DNA of 64,000 nt from Methanolinea mesophila (GTDB lineage: Archaea > Halobacteriota > Methanomicrobia > Methanomicrobiales > Methanospirillaceae). Below, one piece after another: positions 55,641 to 63,556 of the stretch. A model generated the notes under the pieces. That model made no database searches, had not been told where the DNA came from, and saw only the letters and a program-made list of their open reading frames with translations. Position 1 is the stretch's first letter, and the number at the start of each line of letters is the position of its first letter. A program made the translations under genes and the position numbers. Location of the stretch: the NCBI RefSeq assembly GCF_017873855.1, contig NZ_JAGGKR010000002.1, positions 1-64,000 on the forward strand, in the 5' to 3' direction.

Positions 55641-56713
55641 CAGGGTACCCCCGGCCTGCCTTCGGTCGTCCTGTTCCCGGGCTGCTCCAGGTTCTTCCCG
55701 GTGAGATAAATGAACACATCCTCGAGAGAAGGGGACCGGATGGTAATCGAGGTCACTCCGACGGAGGAACGTTCGAAGTCGCTGAGGATTGCCGGGAGCA
55801 GGCTGCTTCCCTGATGTGCAGAGATGAGGACTTTTCCGTCCTGGACCTCGACCGCCGTGACCTCCGGGTGCGCTCTCACCCGGGCGAGCACCTCGTCGGT
55901 GAGGGTCTCGTACCCGATCTCGATCAGGTCCCCCCGGGGCATGGCGTGCTTAAGGTTCTCCGGGGTGTCCAGGGCGATGAGCGCACCCCCCTCCATAAAC
56001 GCCAGCCGGTCGCAGAGTTTCTCGGCCTCGTCCATATAGTGCGTGGTCAGGATTATGGTGGTCTGCTCGGTGTTCAGGAGCGAGATCTGCTTCCATACCT
56101 CCCGGCGCGACTCGGGGTCGAGACCGATCGTAGGCTCGTCGAGGAAGAGGATCAGGGGGTGGTGGATGAACGCCCGGACGATCTCGAGTTTCCTCCGCAT
56201 CCCCCCCGAAAAAGTCCCCGCCTTGGCATCAGCCCTCCCTGAAAGTCCTGCCATCTCGAGGAGTTCCCGGATCCGGGGCTCGAGGGCATTCTCGGGGATG
56301 TCCTGGAGTCTCCCGTAGAAATCGAGGTTGTCGTACGCGGTCAGTTCCAGGTCGAGCGTGCTGTTCTGTGGGCAGACCCCTATGATGCTCCTTACTTTCT
56401 CGGGCTCCCGGGTGATCTCGTAGGTGTCCACGAACGCAGTGCCGGAGGTGGGTGTCATCAGTGTGGTGAGAATCCGGATCAGGGTACTTTTTCCGGCCCC
56501 GTTAGGCCCGAGGAGCCCGAAAATCTCCCCTTTTCGAACCGAAAAGGATACATCGTCCACTGCAACGACCTTCTGGTGATTGGAGAATATCTTGGAGATG
56601 TGTTCGATCCGGATGATCTCGTCTTTCAGATGCTCCGCGTGCCCATAGCCAGGGCTCTCCGGCGGGGATTTCTCCGGGAGTCCGGTTCTTTTCGGAGGGT
56701 CGGTGGGCACCAT
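55640..56713 (-). CDS. ABC transporter ATP-binding protein (DrrA-type)
   Basis: A 357-residue ATPase. Walker A GLLGPNGAGKSTLIRIL, signature GTFSGGMRRKLEIVRAF, Walker B LILFLDEPTIGLDPESRREV and H-loop IILTTHYMDEAEKLCDRLA are all intact. The C-terminal extension (about 80 residues) is typical for DrrA-like subunits. It overlaps the permease and follows MarR by 7 nt. Confidence 0.94.
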   Translation of the reverse strand: MVPTDPPKRTGLPEKSPPESPGYGHAEHLKDEIIRIEHISKIFSNHQKVVAVDDVSFSVRKGEIFGLLGPNGAGKSTLIRILTTLMTPTSGTAFVDTYEITREPEKVRSIIGVCPQNSTLDLELTAYDNLDFYGRLQDIPENALEPRIRELLEMAGLSGRADAKAGTFSGGMRRKLEIVRAFIHHPLILFLDEPTIGLDPESRREVWKQISLLNTEQTTIILTTHYMDEAEKLCDRLAFMEGGALIALDTPENLKHAMPRGDLIEIGYETLTDEVLARVRAHPEVTAVEVQDGKVLISAHQGSSLLPAILSDFERSSVGVTSITIRSPSLEDVFIYLTGKNLEQPGNRTTEGRPGVP

Positions 56714-56720
56714 AATGGAA

Positions 56721-57158
56721 TTACTGTTTCACGAGAATTCTGTTCACGCACTTCAGGCACTCGTTCAGTTCAGCGAGTTCCTCCTCATCCAGACCCTTGA
56801 GGAACTCGACGACATCGTCGTGGAAGATCGTGCCCATGTTCTTCAGCCTTCGTATCCCTTCCGCGGTGATGCGGATCCTGGTGATCCGCCGGTCCTTTTC
56901 ATCCGGCATCCGTTCTACCAGATGGTCGGTGATCAGGCTGTCCACGAGGCGGGTGATATAGGGGCGGGATATGTAGAGTTTCCGGGCGAGTTCGGAGGCG
57001 GGCAACGGGCCGCATTTCGTGAGTGTGCCGAGTGCGCGATACCCCGCAAGCTGCATCCCCGAGATCTCCGGATACCGGCGGAAGATCTTTCCATGGAAAA
57101 GGGGGAAAAGGGAGAGGAGGTTCTCCGCAAGGGTATCTATAGGGACGTTACCGGTCAT
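56721..57158 (-). CDS. MarR family transcriptional regulator
   Basis: A 145-residue winged-helix repressor. KCGPLPASELARKLYISRPY and ITRLVDSLITDHLVERMPDEKDRRITRIRIT are the recognition helix and wing (DxRxxx). It probably represses its own exporter operon and responds to a ligand; GAGGTGA before the ATG is a strong ribosome site. Confidence 0.92.
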   Translation of the reverse strand: MTGNVPIDTLAENLLSLFPLFHGKIFRRYPEISGMQLAGYRALGTLTKCGPLPASELARKLYISRPYITRLVDSLITDHLVERMPDEKDRRITRIRITAEGIRRLKNMGTIFHDDVVEFLKGLDEEELAELNECLKCVNRILVKQ

Positions 57159-57262
57159 CTTTCACCTCGTTCTTCTGCCAGGGTCGGACCGCCGCGGGAA
57201 AGAGACGCGAGATCGCCCATACGGTTTATGGATTGCATATCAGGCTCTTCCGCGAAAGGAAC

Positions 57263-58585
57263 TCACCCTTTTCGCTGTTTTCTCATCCTCCGGATAAGAA
57301 CCGCGAGTACGATGATCACCACTGCGAGGAGGACGATAAAGTAGGGGTTATAGAGCAGCGCCATGACCCCGGTCCTGGCGATTACATCCACCGGGACAGG
57401 GATACGGTCGGAGACCTGGTCGTTGTCGAGCGCATCGCGGTACCTGACCTCGGAATCCAGGGCGTACTCCTTGACCGTGGCTTTCTGGTCGACAGTCACC
57501 TCGAACCTGGCGACTTTCGTCTCCCCGACGGCCATATCGCCGAGGTATGAGACGTCATCGAGGGTGGTGAACGGATCCTGCGTATAAATCCGTGCCTGGG
57601 CCGAGTTAACCGGAGCGGACCCGGTGTTCTCGAAGGTCACCTCCAGGATATCCTGGGTCCCCGGATACACCTGGTTCGGGGGCGACACCACGCTGAACCG
57701 GATCTTCCCCTTCACCGGGATTCCGACCACGGCAGGTGCGGAGGTCACGAAGATCCCGTCCTGGTTCTTGTAATTCACGCTGACATTGACCGGGTAAGTC
57801 CCCGGCTCTGCGCTGCCCGAGACCGAGACCTTGTACCGGAGGTCGATATCCGACTTCATGGGGAAATCCCCAACGTACACGCTGCCGGCCACGGGCTGGA
57901 CAGGACTGTTTCCTACCGGCGAGAGCACTACCACCGCCTCCGTCCCGTCTTCGTTCCCGATGTTTTCAAGGACCAGGTGTACGAACCCCTCCGTCCCTAC
58001 GTTCACCTCCTCCGGCTCGGCCGAGACGACCTGGAGAATGATCTCCGGCTTGATCTTCAGCGGGAACTCCAGTGTGACATTCCTGGTCTCGTAGAAGTAC
58101 TGCAACGTGTCCTGCCCGTACTGGTCGGCGTGGGCCAGGTAAGTATACTGTACGGCCATCGGAAGGATGTAGGTCCCGGCCGGAGCGTCCGGATTTGTCC
58201 GGACTTTGAAATTGACCAGGAGGGTGTCCCCGCCCATAAGGTCGCCCACCATCTGGGGGTCGGAGAGGACGGTAAGGGGTGCACCGCCGGCGAAGAGCTG
58301 CACCGTCATGAGCTTGGCGGTGTTCGGAAGGTCCGCAGGGGTGAGCAGGTTCGGCTGGCTGATCACGTACTGGATCAGCCCGCTGTTCTGGATATTGACC
58401 GGTACATTGACCTCGGTGGCCGGATAAAACTCGTTCGCCCCGCGGATCGTTGCCGAAAGGTCGGGACTTCCGGATATGAACCGCTCGCCTCCCGTCGCCG
58501 GGAACACTACGATCCCGGCACAACAGAGGACAATCAGAATGAGGGATATTCCGGACCTCGATAACCGGAATCCCGTGTGTTTCAT
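57263..58585 (-). CDS. CARDB/COG1361 S-layer-related exported protein
   Basis: A 440-residue protein with signal peptide (ISLILIVLCCAGIVVFPATG), a series of Ig-like CARDB repeats (VNVPVNIQNSGLIQYVIS; GFVHLVLENIGNEDGTEAVV; DILEVTFENTGSAPVNSAQA) and a C-terminal membrane helix (PYFIVLLAVVIIVLAVLI) with basic tail. The first gene of the operon with MarR and ABC exporter; it may act as an external adaptor of the exporter. The start ATG is at 58585; the upstream 99 codons of open frame are not included. Confidence 0.88.
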   Translation of the reverse strand: MKHTGFRLSRSGISLILIVLCCAGIVVFPATGGERFISGSPDLSATIRGANEFYPATEVNVPVNIQNSGLIQYVISQPNLLTPADLPNTAKLMTVQLFAGGAPLTVLSDPQMVGDLMGGDTLLVNFKVRTNPDAPAGTYILPMAVQYTYLAHADQYGQDTLQYFYETRNVTLEFPLKIKPEIILQVVSAEPEEVNVGTEGFVHLVLENIGNEDGTEAVVVLSPVGNSPVQPVAGSVYVGDFPMKSDIDLRYKVSVSGSAEPGTYPVNVSVNYKNQDGIFVTSAPAVVGIPVKGKIRFSVVSPPNQVYPGTQDILEVTFENTGSAPVNSAQARIYTQDPFTTLDDVSYLGDMAVGETKVARFEVTVDQKATVKEYALDSEVRYRDALDNDQVSDRIPVPVDVIARTGVMALLYNPYFIVLLAVVIIVLAVLIRRMRKQRKG

Positions 58586-58724
58586 GGTAGTATCACGTCC
58601 TGCGCTCCTCCTTCCTTCACGATGATTATCTTCCCGGTTGAGGGGTCTCGCACCGGGGTCGCCGGACATCCGGGGAAATTCGGGTGAGAATGAAGGGCAT
58701 CTCAAGCCCTCCCGGAGTATCAGG

Positions 58725-58747
58725 AATAGTTCACTGTGTAAACTATT
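58725..58747. promoter_or_regulatory. Palindromic operator candidate (MarR site)
   Basis: Left arm aatagttcac (58725-58734) and right arm gtaaactatt (58738-58747) are inverted repeats with 9 of 10 matching positions around a 3-base centre. A minus-strand TATA (58751-58759) predicts transcription starting near 58728, so the palindrome would overlap the start site, as a repressor operator does. The MarR gene of the same operon is the likely binder. Confidence 0.55.
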
Positions 58748-58750
58748 CAC

Positions 58751-58759
58751 ACATAAAAT
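58751..58759 (-). promoter_or_regulatory. TATA box of the CARDB-MarR-ABC operon
   Basis: On the minus strand attttatgt, adjacent to the palindrome. Confidence 0.45.
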
Positions 58760-58834
58760 TATCTGGAGGTCGCGATCTCCCCCATGAACCCGGGGTTCGT
58801 GTGTGCCTGAAGCAGCCTTACCGGGATGGGATAG

Positions 58835-58850
58835 AAATAAATGTATATTT
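58835..58850 (+). promoter_or_regulatory. TATA region for arginine deiminase
   Basis: aaataaatgtatattt lies about 24-39 nt upstream of a short frame at 58874 and about 62-77 nt before the deiminase start. Confidence 0.45.
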
Positions 58851-58873
58851 ACCGATTTCATCCCAGGAGCGGT

Positions 58874-58915
58874 ATGAAGCACGACGACCGGGCTTTGGGA
58901 AGGAAAGACGGATGA
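58874..58915 (+). CDS. Possible 13-codon leader peptide before arginine deiminase
   Basis: ATG to TGA encodes MKHDDRALGRKDG. AGGAG at 58864-58868 is a good ribosome site before it. Its TGA overlaps the deiminase ATG (ATGA at 58912-58915), as in translational coupling. It contains two Arg codons. No further evidence of expression. Confidence 0.35.
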   Translation: MKHDDRALGRKDG

Positions 58916-60216
58916 CGGCGAAGATCAGGGCGGAGTGGGATCCGCTTCGAAAAGTAGTTATCCACCGCCCGGGAATCGAGATGTTCTTCGGCCTGCTTGA
59001 GCCCTATGCTTCGCTCTACGAGCGGGCGTTCTCCCGTTTCGGAGCCCGCAGGGAGCACGAACGCCTGGAGTACATTCTCCGGTACGAGTTCGGCGTCGAG
59101 GTGCTCCACTTAAAGCAGGCCATCCTTGACCAGGCTGACAGGAACAGCCGGGTCCGGGACCGTCTTGTCGAACGTGCGGAACAGTCGATATGTTTCGGAG
59201 GCGATACGGAAGGCGCCGCCCTGGCGAGAAAGGACCTGGAGCGGAACATTCCCCTCCTGGACAGCGGGCACTTCTTCAACATCCTCCTTCTAGCCCCGGG
59301 TATCGAGATCCGGGCCGGTGAAGGAACGCGGGCCATACACCTCAACATCACCGAGCGGGAGCCCCTCTCCAACCTCTATTTTATGCGGGACCAGCAGGCG
59401 GTAACCGACAGGGGTATCGTGCTCGGGTCCATGTCCAAGCCGCAACGTCGGAGGGAGCCCGAGCTCACAGGACTCCTCTGGGAGATTCTCGGGCTGCCGG
59501 TGGTGCACGAGGTTCAGGCGCCGGGGACGTTCGAGGGAGGCGATTTCATCCCCATGGGGGAGTTCGCGTTGCTCGGGACAGGGGACCGCACGAACGAAGA
59601 GGGAGTTTCACAGGTCCTCGCACATGGTGTCGGTTTCGACGAGGTCGGGGTGGTCAGCCGGCCCCGGCACCCTCTGATCTCCGGGGATCGTGATGATCCC
59701 ATGATCGACATGCACCTCGATACCTACTTCAACGTGGCATCCCCGGGGGTGGCGGTGGGATCGGAAACCCTGCTCAGGCAGGCCGAAGTGCGGGTTTACT
59801 ACCGTGAGGGCGAGGGCCGATACACGAACGATCCCGGCAGAACGACGACCCTGCACGATTATATAAGGGAGAAAGGGTTTGAGATCATCGATATCACCAC
59901 CCTCGAGCAGATGGCGTACGCGTCCAACTTCCTCTGCATCAGGGAGGGGCAGATTCTTGCCGTCGAGGTGGACCGGACCGTCCCCGATGTTATCGGGAAC
60001 CTGAAAGCAAAGGCCGGACGCGACCCCGGACGGTACGGCAAGCTCCTCTCGCAGGTTGAGCAGGACTACCGTTATCTCAGGAACGAGGGCCAGTTTTTCC
60101 CCCACAAAAAAGAGATTTACCAGCACGATATAGACGCGTATCCCTTTACCCTTGAGAATCTCACCGGTGGGTACGGCGGGGCGCATTGTATGACCTGCGC
60201 ATTGAAACGTGGATAA
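58912..60216 (+). CDS. arcA: Arginine deiminase
   Basis: A 434-residue enzyme that converts arginine to citrulline and ammonia. The guanidino-group fold signature is present: LSNLYFMRDQQA, GTFEGGDFIPMGEF (Asp), HLDTYFNVASPGVAV (His) and C-terminal GGYGGAHCMTCAL (nucleophilic Cys). Length is normal for ArcA. Start at ATG 58912; no ornithine carbamoyltransferase or carbamate kinase is nearby. Confidence 0.94.
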   Translation: MTAKIRAEWDPLRKVVIHRPGIEMFFGLLEPYASLYERAFSRFGARREHERLEYILRYEFGVEVLHLKQAILDQADRNSRVRDRLVERAEQSICFGGDTEGAALARKDLERNIPLLDSGHFFNILLLAPGIEIRAGEGTRAIHLNITEREPLSNLYFMRDQQAVTDRGIVLGSMSKPQRRREPELTGLLWEILGLPVVHEVQAPGTFEGGDFIPMGEFALLGTGDRTNEEGVSQVLAHGVGFDEVGVVSRPRHPLISGDRDDPMIDMHLDTYFNVASPGVAVGSETLLRQAEVRVYYREGEGRYTNDPGRTTTLHDYIREKGFEIIDITTLEQMAYASNFLCIREGQILAVEVDRTVPDVIGNLKAKAGRDPGRYGKLLSQVEQDYRYLRNEGQFFPHKKEIYQHDIDAYPFTLENLTGGYGGAHCMTCALKRG

Positions 60217-60371
60217 ACGGATGGAAATAAGGGGGTTTCCCGCCAACGGAGTGCAGACCGGAACCTGATCCGGGAACACCTCCACTTTTTCAAACCTGGT
60301 ACTGATGCACGGGTTATCCGGAGGGTTATATTTCTTCATCGCACGGAACTCATCTCGTAGGGAGGGAACCG

Positions 60372-60716
60372 ATGTTCGGAAAAAATTCACAGTCAGGGTA
60401 CCACGAATCACTGCCGGGAATCCGGCAAAAAACTCTTGTCTGGGGAGAAAAGACACTCATGACCGAGTTTATCCTAAAAGAAGGATCGACACTCCCCCCG
60501 CATTCGCACCCCCACGAGCAGACAGGGTACCTCGTCGAAGGGCACCTTACCCTCATCGTCGCGGGCGAGGCGAGGGAGGTGTTTCCCGGCGACAGCTGGG
60601 CCATACCGGGGAATGTCGTGCATTTGGCCGAAGTTCACCGGGATTCAACGGCGATCGAGATCTTCTCCCCGGTAAGGACCGAGTATCTCCCCACGGAGCA
60701 GTTATCAGATCTTTAA
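60372..60716 (+). CDS. Cupin-domain protein
   Basis: A 114-residue single cupin. The metal site PHSHPHEQTGYLVEGHLTL and the second motif GDSWAIPGNVVHLAEV are intact. Function is unknown; metal-binding oxygenase, isomerase or sensor are options. Confidence 0.9.
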   Translation: MFGKNSQSGYHESLPGIRQKTLVWGEKTLMTEFILKEGSTLPPHSHPHEQTGYLVEGHLTLIVAGEAREVFPGDSWAIPGNVVHLAEVHRDSTAIEIFSPVRTEYLPTEQLSDL

Positions 60717-60758
60717 AAAGTTCGGAAGGTGGAGATCCCGGCACTACACCGGGCTTCG

Positions 60759-60766
60759 GATAAATT
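60759..60766 (+). promoter_or_regulatory. TATA-like element before structured RNA
   Basis: gataaatt, predicting transcription starting close to the outer helix of the RNA at 60785. Confidence 0.4.
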
Positions 60767-60784
60767 TGTCATCAGCTCCGCGAT

Positions 60785-60939
60785 GGGCGGATGTTGGAGA
60801 GGATTCCCCTGCAGCCCGGGGTGAACGACGGGCCGGCGGTGGGCGGTCCCCGGTGCGATTCCCACGGTGAGTGCAGGAACCGTTTCAAACGACAGGAAAT
60901 TAGAAACTATCTACTTCGGTTCCGGTCTGCCGTCCGCCC
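60785..60939 (+). ncRNA. Structured RNA candidate, possibly leader of cardiolipin synthase
   Basis: A 155-nt segment with nested stems. Outer P1 is GGGCGGA (60785-60791) with TCCGCCC (60933-60939). P2 is CCTGCA (60808-60813) with TGCAGG (60872-60877); it encloses GCCCG/CGGGC (60814-60818, 60829-60833) and GTGGG/CCCAC (60839-60843, 60861-60865). After P2, GGAACC (60876-60881) pairs with GGTTCC (60918-60923), extended by GTTTC (60882-60886) with GAAAC (60903-60907). The two bases G60876-60877 are shared between alternatives. A TATA-like element precedes it. It starts 212 nt before cls. Some bases (ggtgaa, ccggcggt, ggtgcgattcc) recall the FMN riboswitch but the fold does not match it. Family unknown. 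Confidence 0.45.
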
Positions 60940-60996
60940 GCAGGATTTCTGCATAAAGTATTTTCACCCCCGCGGCGAAAGACCCGTGTATCGTCT

Positions 60997-62427
60997 ATGG
61001 CCGTCATATTCCAGATCGACATCGTCGATGCCTTCCTGATCCTCCAGTACCTCCTGGCCCTGGGTGTGATCTTTTACGAGCGAAGAAACCCGAACTCTGC
61101 GCTGGGATGGGTCCTGGTCCTGGTGGCGATCCCCGTCGCGGGGCTGTTCCTCTACCTGTTTTTCGGACAGGACTTCACCAGGAAGAAACTCTTCTCCCTC
61201 AAGGAAGCGGACGACATGGACCTGCAGGATACCATCCGGGCGCAGAAGAAAGAACTGGAGAACCTTGACCTCAAGGGGCTGGATCCCAGGATCGGCACCT
61301 TCCTCCCCATGGTCAGGATGTTCCTCGAGGACAACCGGGCGTTCCTCACCAACGACAATTCTGTAAATGTCTTTACCGACGGGACCGCAACATTCGAGGC
61401 GCTCTTCGAGGATATCAGGAATGCCCGCCATCATATCCACCTTGAATACTATATCATCAGAGACGACCCCCTTGGAAGAGAACTCGTACAGCTCCTCACC
61501 ACGAAGGCCGGGGAAGGCGTGGAGGTGCGGCTCCTCTACGACGCCATGGGGATGAAGATAAAAAAGAAAGGTCTTGCGAAGTTCGAAGCCGCAGGAGGCA
61601 TGCACGCCGCATTTTTTCCCAGGATCTTCACACTCAATTACCGCAACCACCGGAAGATCGTGGTGATCGACGGGAAGGTCGGTTTCATCGGCGGGTACAA
61701 CGTAGGCGACGAGTACCTTGGAAAGGGGCCTCTCGGGTACTGGCGGGATGCGGCCCTCAGGATGGAGGGGACGGGAGTGCTCGGGCTCCAGACCCGTTTT
61801 TTCATGGACTGGAACTACGCCGCGGGAGAAGATCTCTCCTATACCCGGGACTATTTCCCCGAGGTGGAGTATCCCGGTCATTGCCACATGCAGGTAGTCT
61901 CAAGCGGTCCAGACAACCGATACAACCCCGTCAAGGAGGGCTACCTGAAGCTGGTGGCGAGCGCGAAAGAAACGCTCTACATCCAGACCCCGTACTTCAT
62001 CCCGGATGAGAGCGTCTCAGATGCGCTCCGGATCGCGGCACTCTCCGGTGTGGACGTCAGGATCATGATCCCCTGCAAGCCCGACCATCCGTTCGTGTAC
62101 TGGGCTACCTATTCGTTCATCGGGGATCTCCTCGATGCGGGGATCAAGGCGTATACCTACGACAACGGGTTCATTCATGCCAAGACCATAGTGGTGGACG
62201 GGATCGCCGCTTCGGTAGGCAGCGCCAACTGGGACGTGCGAAGTTTCAAGCTGAACTTCGAGGCGAACTCGTTCCTCTACGACGAGGATATCGCGGGAAC
62301 ACTGAAACGGGCCTTCGAGGAAGATCTCCCGAAGTGCACCGAGATCACCATGGACCTCTACCGGAAACGTTCGAGGAGGATAAAGTTCAAGGAGTCCATA
62401 TCGCGCCTGGCCTCGCCGCTGGGATAA
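60997..62427 (+). CDS. cls: Cardiolipin synthase (phospholipase D family)
   Basis: A 476-residue membrane enzyme. Two N-terminal helices precede a PLD-domain pair: HRKIVVIDGKVGFIGGYN (first HKD) near residue 210 and IHAKTIVVDGIAASVGSANWD (second HKD) near 395. Related archaeal Cls enzymes make archaeal cardiolipins from archaetidylglycerol-type lipids. The gene has a T-tract terminator at 62443. Confidence 0.94.
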   Translation: MAVIFQIDIVDAFLILQYLLALGVIFYERRNPNSALGWVLVLVAIPVAGLFLYLFFGQDFTRKKLFSLKEADDMDLQDTIRAQKKELENLDLKGLDPRIGTFLPMVRMFLEDNRAFLTNDNSVNVFTDGTATFEALFEDIRNARHHIHLEYYIIRDDPLGRELVQLLTTKAGEGVEVRLLYDAMGMKIKKKGLAKFEAAGGMHAAFFPRIFTLNYRNHRKIVVIDGKVGFIGGYNVGDEYLGKGPLGYWRDAALRMEGTGVLGLQTRFFMDWNYAAGEDLSYTRDYFPEVEYPGHCHMQVVSSGPDNRYNPVKEGYLKLVASAKETLYIQTPYFIPDESVSDALRIAALSGVDVRIMIPCKPDHPFVYWATYSFIGDLLDAGIKAYTYDNGFIHAKTIVVDGIAASVGSANWDVRSFKLNFEANSFLYDEDIAGTLKRAFEEDLPKCTEITMDLYRKRSRRIKFKESISRLASPLG

Positions 62428-62442
62428 TCCGAAGAATCTTAA

Positions 62443-62448
62443 TTTTTT
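62443..62448 (+). terminator. T-tract terminator after cls
   Basis: Six T residues about 16 nt after the cls stop. Confidence 0.4.
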
Positions 62449-62600
62449 ACCAGCCGGACACCGCTTCTTCTGCGGCAATCCGTATCGGGAATATCCCATC
62501 CGGCAGGGAAGGGCCTGTAGTCGTAGCTGCCTTTCCGAAACGGTGAAATTCGGGCCGGGGACCTGGACAGGGATTGGGTGGAGACCGGAGTGCAGGAGAA

Positions 62601-62610
62601 ATATTTATCC
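62601..62610 (+). promoter_or_regulatory. TATA box for RNase HII gene
   Basis: atatttatcc, about 27 nt before the GTG at 62631, supporting a leaderless GTG start. Confidence 0.5.
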
Positions 62611-62630
62611 CCGGCGCTCCTGTGAAGTGT

Positions 62631-63338
62631 GTGGCAAACGGTAAGGTCCGGAGGGTCCTCGGGATCGATGAAGCCGGCAGGGGAGCCGTAATCGGCCCGC
62701 TGGTTATCTGCGGTATAGTGTGCCGGGAGGACAGGACGGATGACCTGGTCGCATCCGGGATAAGGGACTCGAAATGCCTGAAGCCCGACGAACGGACCCG
62801 TGTATGCCTGGCTGCGAGGTGCCATATCGATGACATGCTCTATATTGTCCTTACCCCGCAGGAAATTGACGCGAGTGTCCGGAAGCACCAGTTGAATGTG
62901 CTGGAAGCGAAGGGGATGGCGGCCATCATCAATACTCTCGAGCCCGACCTGGCGATCATAGATTCGGTGGAACGTGTCCGCCCGGGCGTTGTGGAGGCGG
63001 GTCTTGGGATCCGGAACTTCCGCCACCTTATCGAGGCGCTGGTACAGAAAGAGGTGCCTATTGTCGCAGAAAACCACGCCGACAGGAACTATCCCGTGGT
63101 TGCCGCGGCATCGGTCTATGCAAAAGTGAAAAGGGACGAACTGGTCGCATCGCTCTATGAGAAGTACGGTGAGGACTTCGGGTCCGGCTATCCCACCAGG
63201 AGGACGTTCCAGTTTCTCTCGGAGTATTTCCGGGAACATCACCATTTTCCCGAAGATATGCGCACGAACTGGAAGACCCGGAAAAAGATCGAGGAGTACC
63301 TTACCCAGCACGATCTCGGGGAGTTCATCCCCCGGTGA
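62631..63338 (+). CDS. rnhB: Ribonuclease HII
   Basis: A 235-residue enzyme that cuts RNA in RNA-DNA hybrids and at embedded ribonucleotides. LGIDEAGRGAVIGPLVICG carries the first catalytic Asp/Glu pair, AIIDSVERVRPG and VAENHADRNYPVVAAASVYAK the rest. GSGYPTRRTFQF is typical near the C-terminus. I start at GTG 62631 because it fits the family length and the TATA spacing; earlier codons in frame (62574) lack family sequence. Confidence 0.93.
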   Translation: MANGKVRRVLGIDEAGRGAVIGPLVICGIVCREDRTDDLVASGIRDSKCLKPDERTRVCLAARCHIDDMLYIVLTPQEIDASVRKHQLNVLEAKGMAAIINTLEPDLAIIDSVERVRPGVVEAGLGIRNFRHLIEALVQKEVPIVAENHADRNYPVVAAASVYAKVKRDELVASLYEKYGEDFGSGYPTRRTFQFLSEYFREHHHFPEDMRTNWKTRKKIEEYLTQHDLGEFIPR

Positions 63339-63520
63339 ATTTCCCGATAATGGTTCGCAGGGGAATCAAGACCCATAATGCGGGATGGAATCGATATTCT
63401 CCCGGGAAGTTCTTCCTCAATCCTCTGCCGGCAGTCTTATGGGGAAGAGTGTGCGGGCAACGAGAGTGAAATCCGTGAACGCCGGGAAAGTCTACTTTAT
63501 CGGGGTCTGAACCACCCTAC

Positions 63521-63530
63521 GATTTATTAA
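63521..63530 (+). promoter_or_regulatory. TATA box for antiporter gene
   Basis: gatttattaa, about 27-36 nt before the ATG at 63557. Confidence 0.5.
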
Positions 63531-63556
63531 GGACATCTCCTTACAAAGAACAACAT

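Larger units (their letters stand above)
58586..58911. other. Divergent intergenic region with operator and promoters
   Basis: Between the MarR-exporter operon (minus) and arginine deiminase (plus). It holds the palindrome at 58725-58747, TATA-like elements for both strands, and a 13-codon leader frame at 58874. Confidence 0.6.

Noticed and set aside
60785-60939. FMN riboswitch assignment for the structured RNA
   Set aside because: A few conserved-looking bases appear in the right order, but the helices and loops do not match the known junction, and the downstream gene is not a flavin gene.
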